Assembly: GCA_001730015.1 (NCBI GenBank)
Contig: MDLA01000135.1
Coordinates: 1-39,613, forward strand
Length of the DNA stretch: 39,613 bases
DNA from: Chromatiales bacterium (ex Bugula neritina AB1)
GTDB lineage: Bacteria > Pseudomonadota > Gammaproteobacteria > Granulosicoccales > Granulosicoccaceae
Direction: 5' to 3'
Below are positions 26,054-33,730 of the stretch, in pieces. The notes under the pieces were generated by a model, which made no database searches, was not told where the DNA came from, and saw only the letters and a list, made by a program, of their open reading frames with translations. Positions within the stretch are counted from its first letter, which is position 1. Each line of letters opens with the position of its first letter. The position numbers and the translations under genes were made by a program.

Positions 26054-26775
26054 CTAATGAGTATGGGAGTGCAGGTAGCCGAAAATATGTTGTGCGATGA
26101 GCGCTAGACCTAGGAATACCATCAGGACGTTGGCGCCGATGGCGTACCTGGGAAAATTGTCGCTCCGGCGCAAGTAACCCATAACGATCAGGATGACACA
26201 AAGCGCTAAAATTTGACCAATCTCGACACCCACATTGAACGCTAACAGATTGGGCAATAACCCGTCTTCTGAAATCTGATATTCCAGTATTTTTGTCGCT
26301 AGACCTGTGCCGTGGATAAGGCCGAATATTAGCGTTGCTGCGTTGCTGCTTTGGTGTTGGGTTGATATCCCAGCCATTCTTTAAACACACCGAGATTGTC
26401 CAGCGCTTTGTAAACCACGGAGAAGCCGATAATTGCATCGACGATGTAGGCATTGACGCCCCAGCCATACCAGACGCCGATAAGCATCGTTATCGAGTGT
26501 CCGATAGCAAAAAGGCTCACATAAATCGCGACATCTCGGAACTTGTACAAGAAAAAAATAACGCCGAACAAGAACAATATGTGATCGTATCCAGTGACCA
26601 TGTGTTTAGCACCGAGATATATGAACGGGATGATGTAAACACCCCAGATCTCCTGGATGTAGCCAGCGTCACCAGGCGTCACGTTGTGTGCTTGTGCTGC
26701 AGTGCTTGCGCCAAGTAATAATGCGACGAATATAGCCCCCACAAAAGAGCATCGCCGGACAGTCCAAATCTGCAT
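26054..26775 (-). pseudogene. hupE: HupE/UreJ family membrane protein, frameshifted by an 8-bp tandem duplication
   Basis: Two frames together make one HupE/UreJ protein. The first gives a signal peptide (MQIWTVRRCSFVGAIFVALL), HMVTGYDHILFLFGVIFF and FAIGHSITM, the metal-site-like motifs, up to GYQPNTKAAT. The second resumes LIFGLIHGTGLATKILEY to HSHTH. The join is at 26333-26348, where CGTTGCTG occurs twice in direct tandem. Deleting one copy restores TKAATLIFGLIHG and an intact 237-residue protein. HupE/UreJ proteins are nickel (or related metal) permeases. The gene is therefore either a recent null, a phase-variable gene or a sequencing artefact. It lies 21 bases upstream of the anchor-protein gene. 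Confidence 0.82.
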
Positions 26776-27262
26776 GCACTTAATCTTATCAATTAGGGAA
26801 ATTTGAAATATCCCGCTGTGGGGGGGGGGGACAGGATATGATGGAGATATCCAAACATACAAGTCGTCCGAAAATTATCAATCTGTTAACAAAGAGCAGA
26901 TGAATATCATAACCATATTGACCACTGCCTCGGCGAATCTGACGACCAAAAAAATCCATTAGCAATCTCATAGCGATTGCGCAGAACCTGTAGGAAAGCG
27001 GGATGTCGACAGCCTGTCTCTACGGTCGGCTATCGGCCGAATCCTGTCGATAGTCGCCAGATTTTCCGGGTTTGTCAATACCTCATTTAGATAACTTATC
27101 AACCGACGTTCATTGCGATTTCGACTGACAAGTGTGTGCCTTTTGCTGTCATTCGCATAGATTGCGCGAACGATAGCTTTAGAGAGGTAATTCTAATCGA
27201 GATCACCTACTGGTGGGAAAGGCTTAGCAAGACATTTTATAGGAATAATATCTAGTCAACGA
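26776..27262. promoter_or_regulatory. Upstream region of hupE with an 11-base G tract
   Basis: 487 bases without a gene. A run of eleven G (26820-26830, C on the coding strand) lies 45 bases upstream of the hupE ATG, where a change in length would alter promoter or leader spacing. The second copy of the 47-base repeat is at 27040-27086. No clear promoter boxes were found. Confidence 0.45.
27040..27086 (+). repeat. 47-bp dispersed repeat, copy 2
   Basis: Direct-orientation partner of 23398-23444. The two copies bracket the GMC oxidoreductase, integrase relic, anchor-protein gene and hupE. Confidence 0.6.
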
Positions 27263-27850
27263 CTATTCACAGCCATTGTGTTTTTTCCACATGGTTTCAT
27301 CGTGACCCTCTGGCACATTCTCACATGGATTTGTATCGGTATAACCTCGAATGCGATTGTACGTTTTTATCTGGTGGCTAGAGAGTATTTCCGGCATCTT
27401 TAAATGCGCAGATAGGTGGACGTATCTCAGTGCGGAGCGGGTAGACCCAATTTCGCTGAGTATTGATTTGAGTTCATCTTCTGCAGGAATATCATTTCTG
27501 AACTTTTCGTCGAGCTTACTTTCCTGATCGGTCAGCTGCTCTCCCAGGGTTCTCGCAGTTGAGCGCATCTCGTTAAACACCTTTGTAATCTGCTGTAACT
27601 GCAAAGCTGATAGCTCAATCTCGTCCTGCATTTCCAGTAGGTGTAAAGGACCGGGAACACCATTAAGTTCGGCGGATTTTGCAAGCCCCCAACCGGCACC
27701 GGCTTTAAGATCAGCAATATCAGCTGAAGAGAGACTTTTGATGCTGCGATGCTGCTCGCCAGCGTAAGCAGAATGGTGATCACCTTCCGCAAGTGTAGTA
27801 TTATTTAGACAAAGGGCAGCTATCGATAGTGCAAGTAAACGTATTTTCAT
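27263..27850 (-). CDS. Periplasmic Spy/CpxP-like protein
   Basis: A 195-residue exported protein with a signal peptide (MKIRLLALSIAALCLNNTTLA) and a largely helical mature part. The LSALQLQQITKVFNEM segment and the following long helices resemble the LTxxQ-type Spy/CpxP/zinc-resistance-associated proteins, which act as periplasmic chaperones or metal sensors. The tail contains several His and Cys (CENVPEGHDETMWKKHNGC). It is 15 bases downstream of the DUF411 gene on the same strand and part of the metal-stress island. No heavy-metal sigma factor lies next to it. Confidence 0.65.
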   Translation of the reverse strand: MKIRLLALSIAALCLNNTTLAEGDHHSAYAGEQHRSIKSLSSADIADLKAGAGWGLAKSAELNGVPGPLHLLEMQDEIELSALQLQQITKVFNEMRSTARTLGEQLTDQESKLDEKFRNDIPAEDELKSILSEIGSTRSALRYVHLSAHLKMPEILSSHQIKTYNRIRGYTDTNPCENVPEGHDETMWKKHNGCE

Positions 27851-27865
27851 CTAATTTATCCTTGC

Positions 27866-28372
27866 TTAGTAACTTGAATATATGGCAGTTTTGCCAGTTG
27901 ATGTGAACGATAGTACGTCGTAGTCTTTTGGATCACGGCTTCCCATTCCTGGTGACAAAGCGGGCATGCCTGGGGCAGTCAGGCCTTTTATTGCTTTAGG
28001 TTTTTCTGCTAACAATTTCTTGATATCAGAAGCCGGAACGTGCCCTTCGATTAGGTAGTCTCCCGCCAATGCAGTGTGGCATGAAGCCAAACTTTGTGAT
28101 GGCAATCCGAATTTAGTTTTGACGGAGTCCATATCTTCACTGTTAATGGATGTCACAGAGAAACCTTCCTCCTCAAGATAAGTGACCCAGGCGGCACAAC
28201 AACCGCACGAAGGGCTTTTATATACAGTGATTTCTTGTAAACGATCGCGAGAGTGAGTCTGCTTATCCGCAGAAGAACTAGCATCCTGGGCAGTGCCTGG
28301 AATGGTTTTATCCTGCTGACCGCAAGAAACAGAAAGCACGGCGCAGAACAAAAAGGGGATTACTTTTTTCAT
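27866..28372 (-). CDS. DUF411 metal-binding lipoprotein
   Basis: A 168-residue DUF411 protein. The signal peptide ends in a lipobox-like LSVSC, so the mature protein is probably lipid-anchored at the periplasmic side. The DUF411 signatures are present in order: YKSPSCGCCAAW, SCHTALAGDYLIEGHVP, IKGLTAPGMPALSPGM. The Cys-rich KSPSCGCC site and later Cys-His suggest copper or other soft-metal binding, and the family is usually found in copper-resistance contexts. It begins three bases after the cytochrome c stop and forms an operon with it and the Spy-like gene. Confidence 0.88.
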   Translation of the reverse strand: MKKVIPFLFCAVLSVSCGQQDKTIPGTAQDASSSADKQTHSRDRLQEITVYKSPSCGCCAAWVTYLEEEGFSVTSINSEDMDSVKTKFGLPSQSLASCHTALAGDYLIEGHVPASDIKKLLAEKPKAIKGLTAPGMPALSPGMGSRDPKDYDVLSFTSTGKTAIYSSY

Positions 28373-28375
28373 GGA

Positions 28376-28912
28376 TTATTCTCGATTAAATAATTTTCTG
28401 ATCAGGGATGATTCTTCTTTCGGTTGAGCTGGTTGAAATACGTTTGGATCTTTGCCGTTGGTTGAATCCTGAAATTCCCGCTCCCGCTGTGGCCAGCGGC
28501 TTTTGATGTAAGACAGTACCGCGACAATATCTGAGTCAGCAATTACTCCCTGATAAACTGGCATACGCGTTTTGTAGTTTTCATCACCGATCACCGCCGA
28601 CGCACCGTATTTGGTAATTTCAAACAGCAGATCATCACTATGATGCCAGGTATGACCAGTCTCATCGTGCGGAGGCGCTGGTAAATAGCCGTCGGCATCT
28701 CGCTGGCGCCAATTTGGCTGCCCCTCCAGCATCGCACCATGGCAGGCAGCACAATGAACGTTGTAGACTTCCTCTCCTCTTGCGACAACCACGAGATCGT
28801 CCGCTTTAAGCGATGTCTCAACGCCATCTGTTCCAGCGTCCTGAGCGATGATATTCTGTGTGCACAATAACCACGGCAAGAAATATAGCTTGAAGAATTT
28901 TTTACTTAACAT
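28376..28912 (-). CDS. Exported class I monoheme cytochrome c
   Basis: A 178-residue protein with a signal peptide (to about residue 23) and one heme-binding site CAACH (Cys54, Cys57, His58). A Met in RMPVYQ after the middle is a likely second axial ligand, and VLSYIKSRWP is the usual C-terminal helix of class I cytochromes. A tail of about 40 residues rich in polar residues follows. It would carry electrons in the periplasm. It heads the cytochrome c-DUF411-Spy-like unit. Confidence 0.85.
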   Translation of the reverse strand: MLSKKFFKLYFLPWLLCTQNIIAQDAGTDGVETSLKADDLVVVARGEEVYNVHCAACHGAMLEGQPNWRQRDADGYLPAPPHDETGHTWHHSDDLLFEITKYGASAVIGDENYKTRMPVYQGVIADSDIVAVLSYIKSRWPQREREFQDSTNGKDPNVFQPAQPKEESSLIRKLFNRE

Positions 28913-29014
28913 AGACGCTTCCTAAACAACCAGCCGGTCAAGGGTTTGTAGCTCAATATTGTTATCACGATGCTCTCAGCAAGAGATTCAAAGCCCAATG
29001 TCATCTGTGAGTGA

Positions 29015-29472
29015 TCAGTCATTTCTATAATTATCATGGCAAGATTTACAACCCCGCGCTACTGCAAAAAAAGCCTTTCTTAATTTCCTATCGTGAACCT
29101 GATCGTCGAGCGCTGCCTGAAGGTTTAAGTTGGCGGTGATGAATTGATTGATCCGATCTTCAAACCCATACCAATCATCCCAAATTGAAGGTAGGGCTTC
29201 TGTGTTTGAACCTGTTCTGCTCTCCTGCGTATCCGGAAACTGGGTAAACATTGCCTGCGCATGCTTGATGAACGACACAGACGATTGCTGGATGTAGTTT
29301 CTGTCTACGTCCTTAATACCCTTGAACATTTTGGGGATTCTTTGCTCCTGTCGCTCATGTCGCCCATTGCATCCATGCGCTCTTTGACAATACCGGTCGC
29401 ACCCTGATGCGCGACAGATACAGCGACAGTCATGATAAAAATCGCATAGGTTACGCAGATTTTTCTAACCAT
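29015..29472 (-). pseudogene. Cytochrome c' with a frameshift near the N terminus
   Basis: The C-terminal part (29015-29329) carries the C-terminal heme site CKSCHDNYR, typical of class II cytochromes c'. Upstream in another frame, from the ATG at 29472, lie a signal peptide (MVRKICVTYAIFIMTVAVSVA) and the family segment GATGIVKERMDAMGDMSDRSKE. The two join as ...ESPK/MFKGIKD around 29330-29340, in a CCCCAAAA run. One inserted base there restores an open frame of about 152 residues. Cytochromes c' bind NO and act in NO or redox stress. Either the gene is dead or a homopolymer base was missed. Confidence 0.75.
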
Positions 29473-29540
29473 TGAAGGCACCTTAAAACTTCGACATCAG
29501 ACTGGACCAAAAAATAGTCAATTAAAAAAGACAGTTGTTC

Positions 29541-29637
29541 TCTAAGTGATATTCAGGAAAAATGAGTACAGCGCCTTAGATGCTGCTATAGAAGCAGCGC
29601 AGCAGTTCCGGGCTGGAATTTTATATACCACCAGGGT
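29541..29637 (-). repeat. 97-bp dispersed repeat, copy B
   Basis: Reverse-oriented partner of 17147-17243. It overlaps the last few codons and the stop of the SnoaL-like gene at 29621, so that gene's C terminus (PPWKVDPGGI) is partly supplied by the repeat. That suggests the repeat arrived after the gene and replaced its natural end. Confidence 0.85.
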
Positions 29638-30616
29638 CAACCTTCCAGGGCGGCAATGGATTAAATCCCAACTGTAGCAAGACATGCGGAACATCAACGA
29701 AAACCCAGTTTTCAACGAGAAGCTCGTTTTCGCGCCGCCACCAGTCACAAACTCTCATGAAGACTCGCTCGCGCGTTGGGTCCTGTCCGAGAAACGATTT
29801 CACGTTGATACCCGTCAGGGATGGCCATCCCCCCGAGCAGCTATAGTGCCCTTCACCAAATCGCGTGAAGTGCTTTGTCATCCCATTATTTTTGGACCCA
29901 CCGGACCATCCATCAAACTGCGATTCGAAGGGTACCTGAAACGATGCAAATTCATCGATACCGATGAAACTGCCAAAAGCACCCGGGCCATACCACATCA
30001 TGTTGTCATGCCAGTAGGGTCGCCATGCTTCGTCTTCAGTCGCCAATGCGGCTAGCATATCGGTGACAATTTCGTAACTGCGCTGCCCTTCGGCGGGATC
30101 AGGCGCATTTGTAATGACACCGTCTCGGATCGCGGGTCCGTGTATCAAGCCGGTATATCCGCGCGACTGGCCCGGCCCCATGGTCAGAGGCCATTGATTG
30201 CAGGCGATCATCAATTCAGGAATATCCAGATAGATATAGCTTTCGACAGCTTTCCCATTTTCGATCTGGTGAAATTCACCGTAGCGCAGGTAACACAGTG
30301 TGTCTGTGGCTTGCAGACCAATCCAGTCGTGTGCAAAACGTCCGACGTAGTAGCCTGTTGAACTGATCCAGTCCTTTCCCTCGAACTGTCCTGACATAAA
30401 TATGTCGTCACGTCGGTAAAGCCCCGCAAACGCTTGCTGAATAGGGACGACAAACTTTGAAAGGTAGGCGTCTGCGCCATGCAGCTCATTGAACGGGTGA
30501 ACTACGTTGATGTTCGCGTCTGAGGAAAAGAAACCGGACACTGCGGCAGAAAAATCGCCGGGATGGCGGAGGGCATCTGCATAGCGCAGATACAGTGACC
30601 GGTCATGTGATGACAT
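29621..30616 (-). CDS. SnoaL-like polyketide cyclase family protein (two tandem NTF2-fold domains)
   Basis: A 331-residue soluble protein made of two SnoaL/NTF2-like domains. The first is around residues 1-155 (GFFSSDANINVVHPFNELHG ... YIYLDIPELMIACNQWP). The second is around 185-320 (WHDNMMWYGPGAFGSFIGIDEF ... VENWVFVDVPHVLLQLG). The family includes aldol-type cyclases, dehydratases and small-molecule hydrolases; the substrate cannot be read from sequence. It is a single gene divergent from the selenoprotein operon. Its last residues are contributed by the 97-bp repeat. Confidence 0.8.
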   Translation of the reverse strand: MSSHDRSLYLRYADALRHPGDFSAAVSGFFSSDANINVVHPFNELHGADAYLSKFVVPIQQAFAGLYRRDDIFMSGQFEGKDWISSTGYYVGRFAHDWIGLQATDTLCYLRYGEFHQIENGKAVESYIYLDIPELMIACNQWPLTMGPGQSRGYTGLIHGPAIRDGVITNAPDPAEGQRSYEIVTDMLAALATEDEAWRPYWHDNMMWYGPGAFGSFIGIDEFASFQVPFESQFDGWSGGSKNNGMTKHFTRFGEGHYSCSGGWPSLTGINVKSFLGQDPTRERVFMRVCDWWRRENELLVENWVFVDVPHVLLQLGFNPLPPWKVDPGGI

Positions 30617-31002
30617 AATATTTCCTTTCTGAGTTCGTCGTTTTTCAAGATGAGGCTGTTAACGGCGCACTGGTGCCGCATGCATTGCGGTTGCCTAAAG
30701 CGTATATGGCGAGCAGACGTCTGGTTATGTTACTCACAGATGATCGCATTAATTGAAGGTTCACTTCAGAGATTTTAGTTTGAACTGGCTGGTTTGTTTT
30801 CGAGGTTGAACCTGTCCATTTAATTGGACGGCTGGATTGAGAAAGCTGATGTTCCGGGGAATGCACCAGAGCGGGTGATAATGCCCCGCTTTGATTAATC
30901 GACTCACTGTATATTCCTGACAGCTCAGGCACTCTTCGATTAAAATCAGCTACGCTGGCCATTTAGCTGGCCATTTAGCTGGCCATTTAAAAGGGATCGA
31001 CT
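30617..31002. promoter_or_regulatory. Divergent region between the SnoaL-like gene and the selenoprotein operon
   Basis: 386 bases with no supported gene; the minus-strand frame within it has no recognisable protein. It ends in three tandem copies of the 12-mer GCTGGCCATTTA (30954-30989), just before the ribosome-binding site AAGGGA and the ATG at 31003. The operon promoter must lie here but no clear consensus was seen. Confidence 0.45.
30954..30989 (+). repeat. Tandem 12-mer repeat, three copies
   Basis: GCTGGCCATTTA repeated three times exactly (30954-30965, 30966-30977, 30978-30989), each with a TGGCCA palindromic core, ending 13 bases before the ATG of the AhpD-like gene. It may be an array of protein-binding sites or a slippage-prone leader. 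Confidence 0.7.
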
Positions 31003-32115
31003 ATGCCAATTAATTACGCCGATGCCGGGTTTCCGGTTCGGTCTGAGTTTGCCGAAAGCCATGAGCGCTTCTGGCAGCGACTGCAAACTGCAGGGTGCTG
31101 GTATACAGCAGAACAGCGTGTTGCGATTGCTGAGGCGGTTCGACAGGCTGAAAGTTGTTCATTGTGCAATGCACGCAAGCAGGCGTTGTCACCGAGATCA
31201 GTTGATGGAACGCACGATGGGGAAAGCATCCTGCCGGATACGGTAATTGAAGCCGTGCATAGCATTGTTCGCGATGCCTCTCGAATCAACCGGAGCTGGT
31301 ACAACGATCTGCTTGAGCGGGGTTTAACGCCAGGGCAGTACATTGAAGTTGTCGGGACAGTAGTTGCGATGGTCAGTATAGATAGTTTTGCTGATGCCAT
31401 CGGCGTTACCCGCAGAGCTCTTCCGCCTGTTGATTCCACTGATTCGGCAGCCACTGTTATTTCCGGTTATAAACCAGCAACTGCGGGTGTTACGGATCAG
31501 GCCTGGGTGCCAATGGTTCCCGAAATTAATGAAGGCACACCGGAAGCAGACCTCTGGCCGTCCGGCAAAACCGGCAATGTAGTACGCGCCATGAGTCTGG
31601 TTCCGGATGAAGTGCGCTCGCTAAAGGATTTATCTGCCGCACACTATCTGCCGATGTCACTGGTGCGTCAGGCCGGGGTTGATGCCGGTCGTGCATTACA
31701 TCGGTCACAGATGGAGCTGGTTGCCGGTCGTGTGTCGGCGCTGAACGCGTGTTACTACTGAACTACTTCTCATGCCAGAATGCTCCGTGAGAGTATTGAA
31801 AACCATGAACAGGAAGTCGATCTAAACGTACTGATCAAAGGTGGTGATGCAGCAGAGATTGAATTTCATAAAGAGCTCATTGCGTTTTCCGAAGCTATAG
31901 TATCCGCTGATAGTGAAGCGATTGGTATCGCACGTGACAAGTTAATAGAGGTTGCCGGCACCGATGTAATGATCGAAGCAGCGGGTGTGGTATCGAACTT
32001 TCAGCGCATGGTGAGAATTGCTGATTCAACCGGAATAGAACTCGGTGATGATTCGATTATAGCCCAGACCGAGGAGCTGCGTGACTCGCTGGGAATTAAT
32101 CAGTTTAAAGGATAG
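31003..32115 (+). CDS. AhpD-like (carboxymuconolactone decarboxylase fold) selenoprotein, TGA read as selenocysteine
   Basis: The frame from 31003 meets TGA at codon 253 (31759-31761) and then stays open, in the same frame, to a TAG at 32113-32115, 370 residues in all. The TGA sits in RVSALNACYY-U-TTSH, that is Cys250-x-x-U253-x3-His257. This is exactly the CxxCxxxH redox motif of AhpD-family proteins (RVSQxNxCxYCxxxH). The sequence after TGA continues as a family helix (ARMLRESIE...). Residues 90-140 (LTPGQYIEVVGTVVAMVSIDSFADAIGV) are a second AhpD-like helical unit, with a CSLC pair further N-terminal. A stem-loop follows TGA. It heads the sulfatase operon, nine bases before the next gene. 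An ordinary stop would remove the whole active-site end. Confidence 0.85.
31764..31795 (+). promoter_or_regulatory. Candidate bacterial SECIS stem-loop
   Basis: Starts two bases after the TGA. The stem TAC-T-TCTCATG (31764-31774) pairs with CGTGAGAGTA (31786-31795) through ten base pairs, including one G-T, with a single bulged T at 31767 and an 11-base loop (31775-31785). A bulged U in the helix and a loop about 13-23 bases from UGA recall the E. coli formate dehydrogenase SECIS. The loop lacks the GG at its start, so the match is partial. Confidence 0.5.
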
Positions 32116-32124
32116 CTATATCTA

Positions 32125-33618
32125 ATGTCAGATCGACCGAATATTGTATTTATACTGACCGATCAGCAACGCTTTGACACCATCGCTGCGATGGGGTTCG
32201 ATCACATGATCACGCCTAATCTTGATCGGCTGGTACGTCACGGCACCGCGTTTGAAAATATGTATATAACGGCGCCGTCCTGTGCGCCGTCACGTGCTTC
32301 GCTATTCAGTGGTGTTTATCCGCACACCAATGGCGTGTTTCGCAATGACGAACCATGGAACTATTGCTGGGTTAAAGATCTGGCAGAGGGCGGCTATCGC
32401 ACGGTCAATGTTGGCAAAATGCACACAATGCCGGTTGAAGCATCCTTCGGATTTCATGAAAGGCATGTGGTAGAAAATAAAGATCGAGATCATCCTGACC
32501 TGCCTTTTTATCTGGATAACTGGGATAAAGCCTATTTTTTGCGTGGGCTGCGTAAGCCTTCACGTGTGTCACAACGCGAGCGTGACGACTACAATGCACT
32601 GCTGGGCGCCTGGGTCTGGGAGCACGACGACATTCTGCATCCCGATGTCTTTGTCGGTCAAATGGCTTGCTGGTGGCTTGATCGCTACCCGGGTGATGAT
32701 CCGTTTTTTCTGCAGGTCGGTTTGCCGGCCCCGCACCCACCGTACGACCCGACTAAAGAATACCTTGAACTGTATGCCTATCGGCAAATGCCGCCGCCGA
32801 TCCCGCCAGACCCTGAGTCTCAGCCAGAGGCGATGCAGGAACTTCGCAAGTTTCATCTAGGTGAAGACGCAGACGGTGTTGTGCATCTGGCAGATCCAGC
32901 GCCTGCGCAGTCACAACGCCAGCGTGCGCATTACTACGCCAACGTCACTATGATCGACAAGCAGGTTGGCGATATTCTGGATACTCTGGAAAAACGGGGC
33001 GCTCTCGATAACACGATAATTCTATTTACCTCCGACCACGGTGATTGCCTTGGTGATCATGGACATTCGCAAAAGTGGAATATGTATGAGCAGACGGTTC
33101 GCGTACCTGCGGTAATTTCGTGGCCGGGTCGAATACCACAGGGCAAGCGGGTAAGCGACCTTGTCGCACTGTTTGATCTGGGTCCGACTATACTCGAGTA
33201 CGCCGGAGTATCAACACCGTCGTGGATGGAAGCAACATCGTTACGGCCTTATCTCGGTGGCAGCCCGGATGCTGAACGCCAGCGGGTTTACGCAGAGCAT
33301 TCAAACGATGCACTGTTAACCGGCACGCGCTTTATGACCATGATCCGCGATCGCGCAATGAAACTGGTACATTTTGTCGATTCAGATAATGGCCAGTTGT
33401 TTGATCTCGACAATGACCCGGATGAAATAAACAATCTATGGCACAACCCGGAGTATGCTGAAATACGCGCCGGCCTGGTTAATGAGATTCTCAAATGGCG
33501 GCTTGAAAGCAGCCTTAAAACGCAAGGATATATAGAAGCCTGTATGCAGGGGGAACAGGCAATGATGTCGCCGCCCGTAACTCATGCCCGTGGACAGCAC
33601 CGTGACGGCAGCCGCTAG
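32125..33618 (+). CDS. Type I sulfatase (formylglycine-dependent), cytoplasmic
   Basis: A 497-residue sulfatase of the alkaline phosphatase superfamily. Cys53 in CAPSR is the residue converted to formylglycine, followed by the usual ASLFSGVYPH. The N-terminal metal site is ILTDQQR (Asp13), and TSDHGDCLGDHG near residue 306 supplies the later metal ligands. There is no signal peptide, so it acts on an imported sulfate ester, as choline sulfatases do. The converting enzyme is encoded 112 bases downstream. AAGGATAG lies about ten bases before the ATG, overlapping the end of the selenoprotein gene. The substrate is unknown. Confidence 0.92.
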   Translation: MSDRPNIVFILTDQQRFDTIAAMGFDHMITPNLDRLVRHGTAFENMYITAPSCAPSRASLFSGVYPHTNGVFRNDEPWNYCWVKDLAEGGYRTVNVGKMHTMPVEASFGFHERHVVENKDRDHPDLPFYLDNWDKAYFLRGLRKPSRVSQRERDDYNALLGAWVWEHDDILHPDVFVGQMACWWLDRYPGDDPFFLQVGLPAPHPPYDPTKEYLELYAYRQMPPPIPPDPESQPEAMQELRKFHLGEDADGVVHLADPAPAQSQRQRAHYYANVTMIDKQVGDILDTLEKRGALDNTIILFTSDHGDCLGDHGHSQKWNMYEQTVRVPAVISWPGRIPQGKRVSDLVALFDLGPTILEYAGVSTPSWMEATSLRPYLGGSPDAERQRVYAEHSNDALLTGTRFMTMIRDRAMKLVHFVDSDNGQLFDLDNDPDEINNLWHNPEYAEIRAGLVNEILKWRLESSLKTQGYIEACMQGEQAMMSPPVTHARGQHRDGSR

Positions 33619-33730
33619 CAGTGGCGTGCAGTTAATTTGACATGCTTCAATGATCGTTCTGCATCTATATATAAAATCAATATGAAAGACACCTCTTCAT
33701 GATCGATGGCAATAATCCAGAGGTCACGCC

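Noticed and set aside
29542..29748. 68-codon minus-strand frame sharing its end with a plus-strand frame near 17242
   Set aside because: The shared peptide end is only the 97-bp repeat read in one frame; the two frames have no other similarity and no gene signals.
30645..30962. 105-codon minus-strand reading frame
   Set aside because: No recognisable protein, no ribosome-binding site, and it covers the promoter region of the selenoprotein operon.
31780..32115. Separate gene starting at the ATG at 31780
   Set aside because: It is in frame with the AhpD-like gene, lacks a ribosome-binding site, and would begin in the middle of the conserved active-site helix; read-through of the TGA explains it better.
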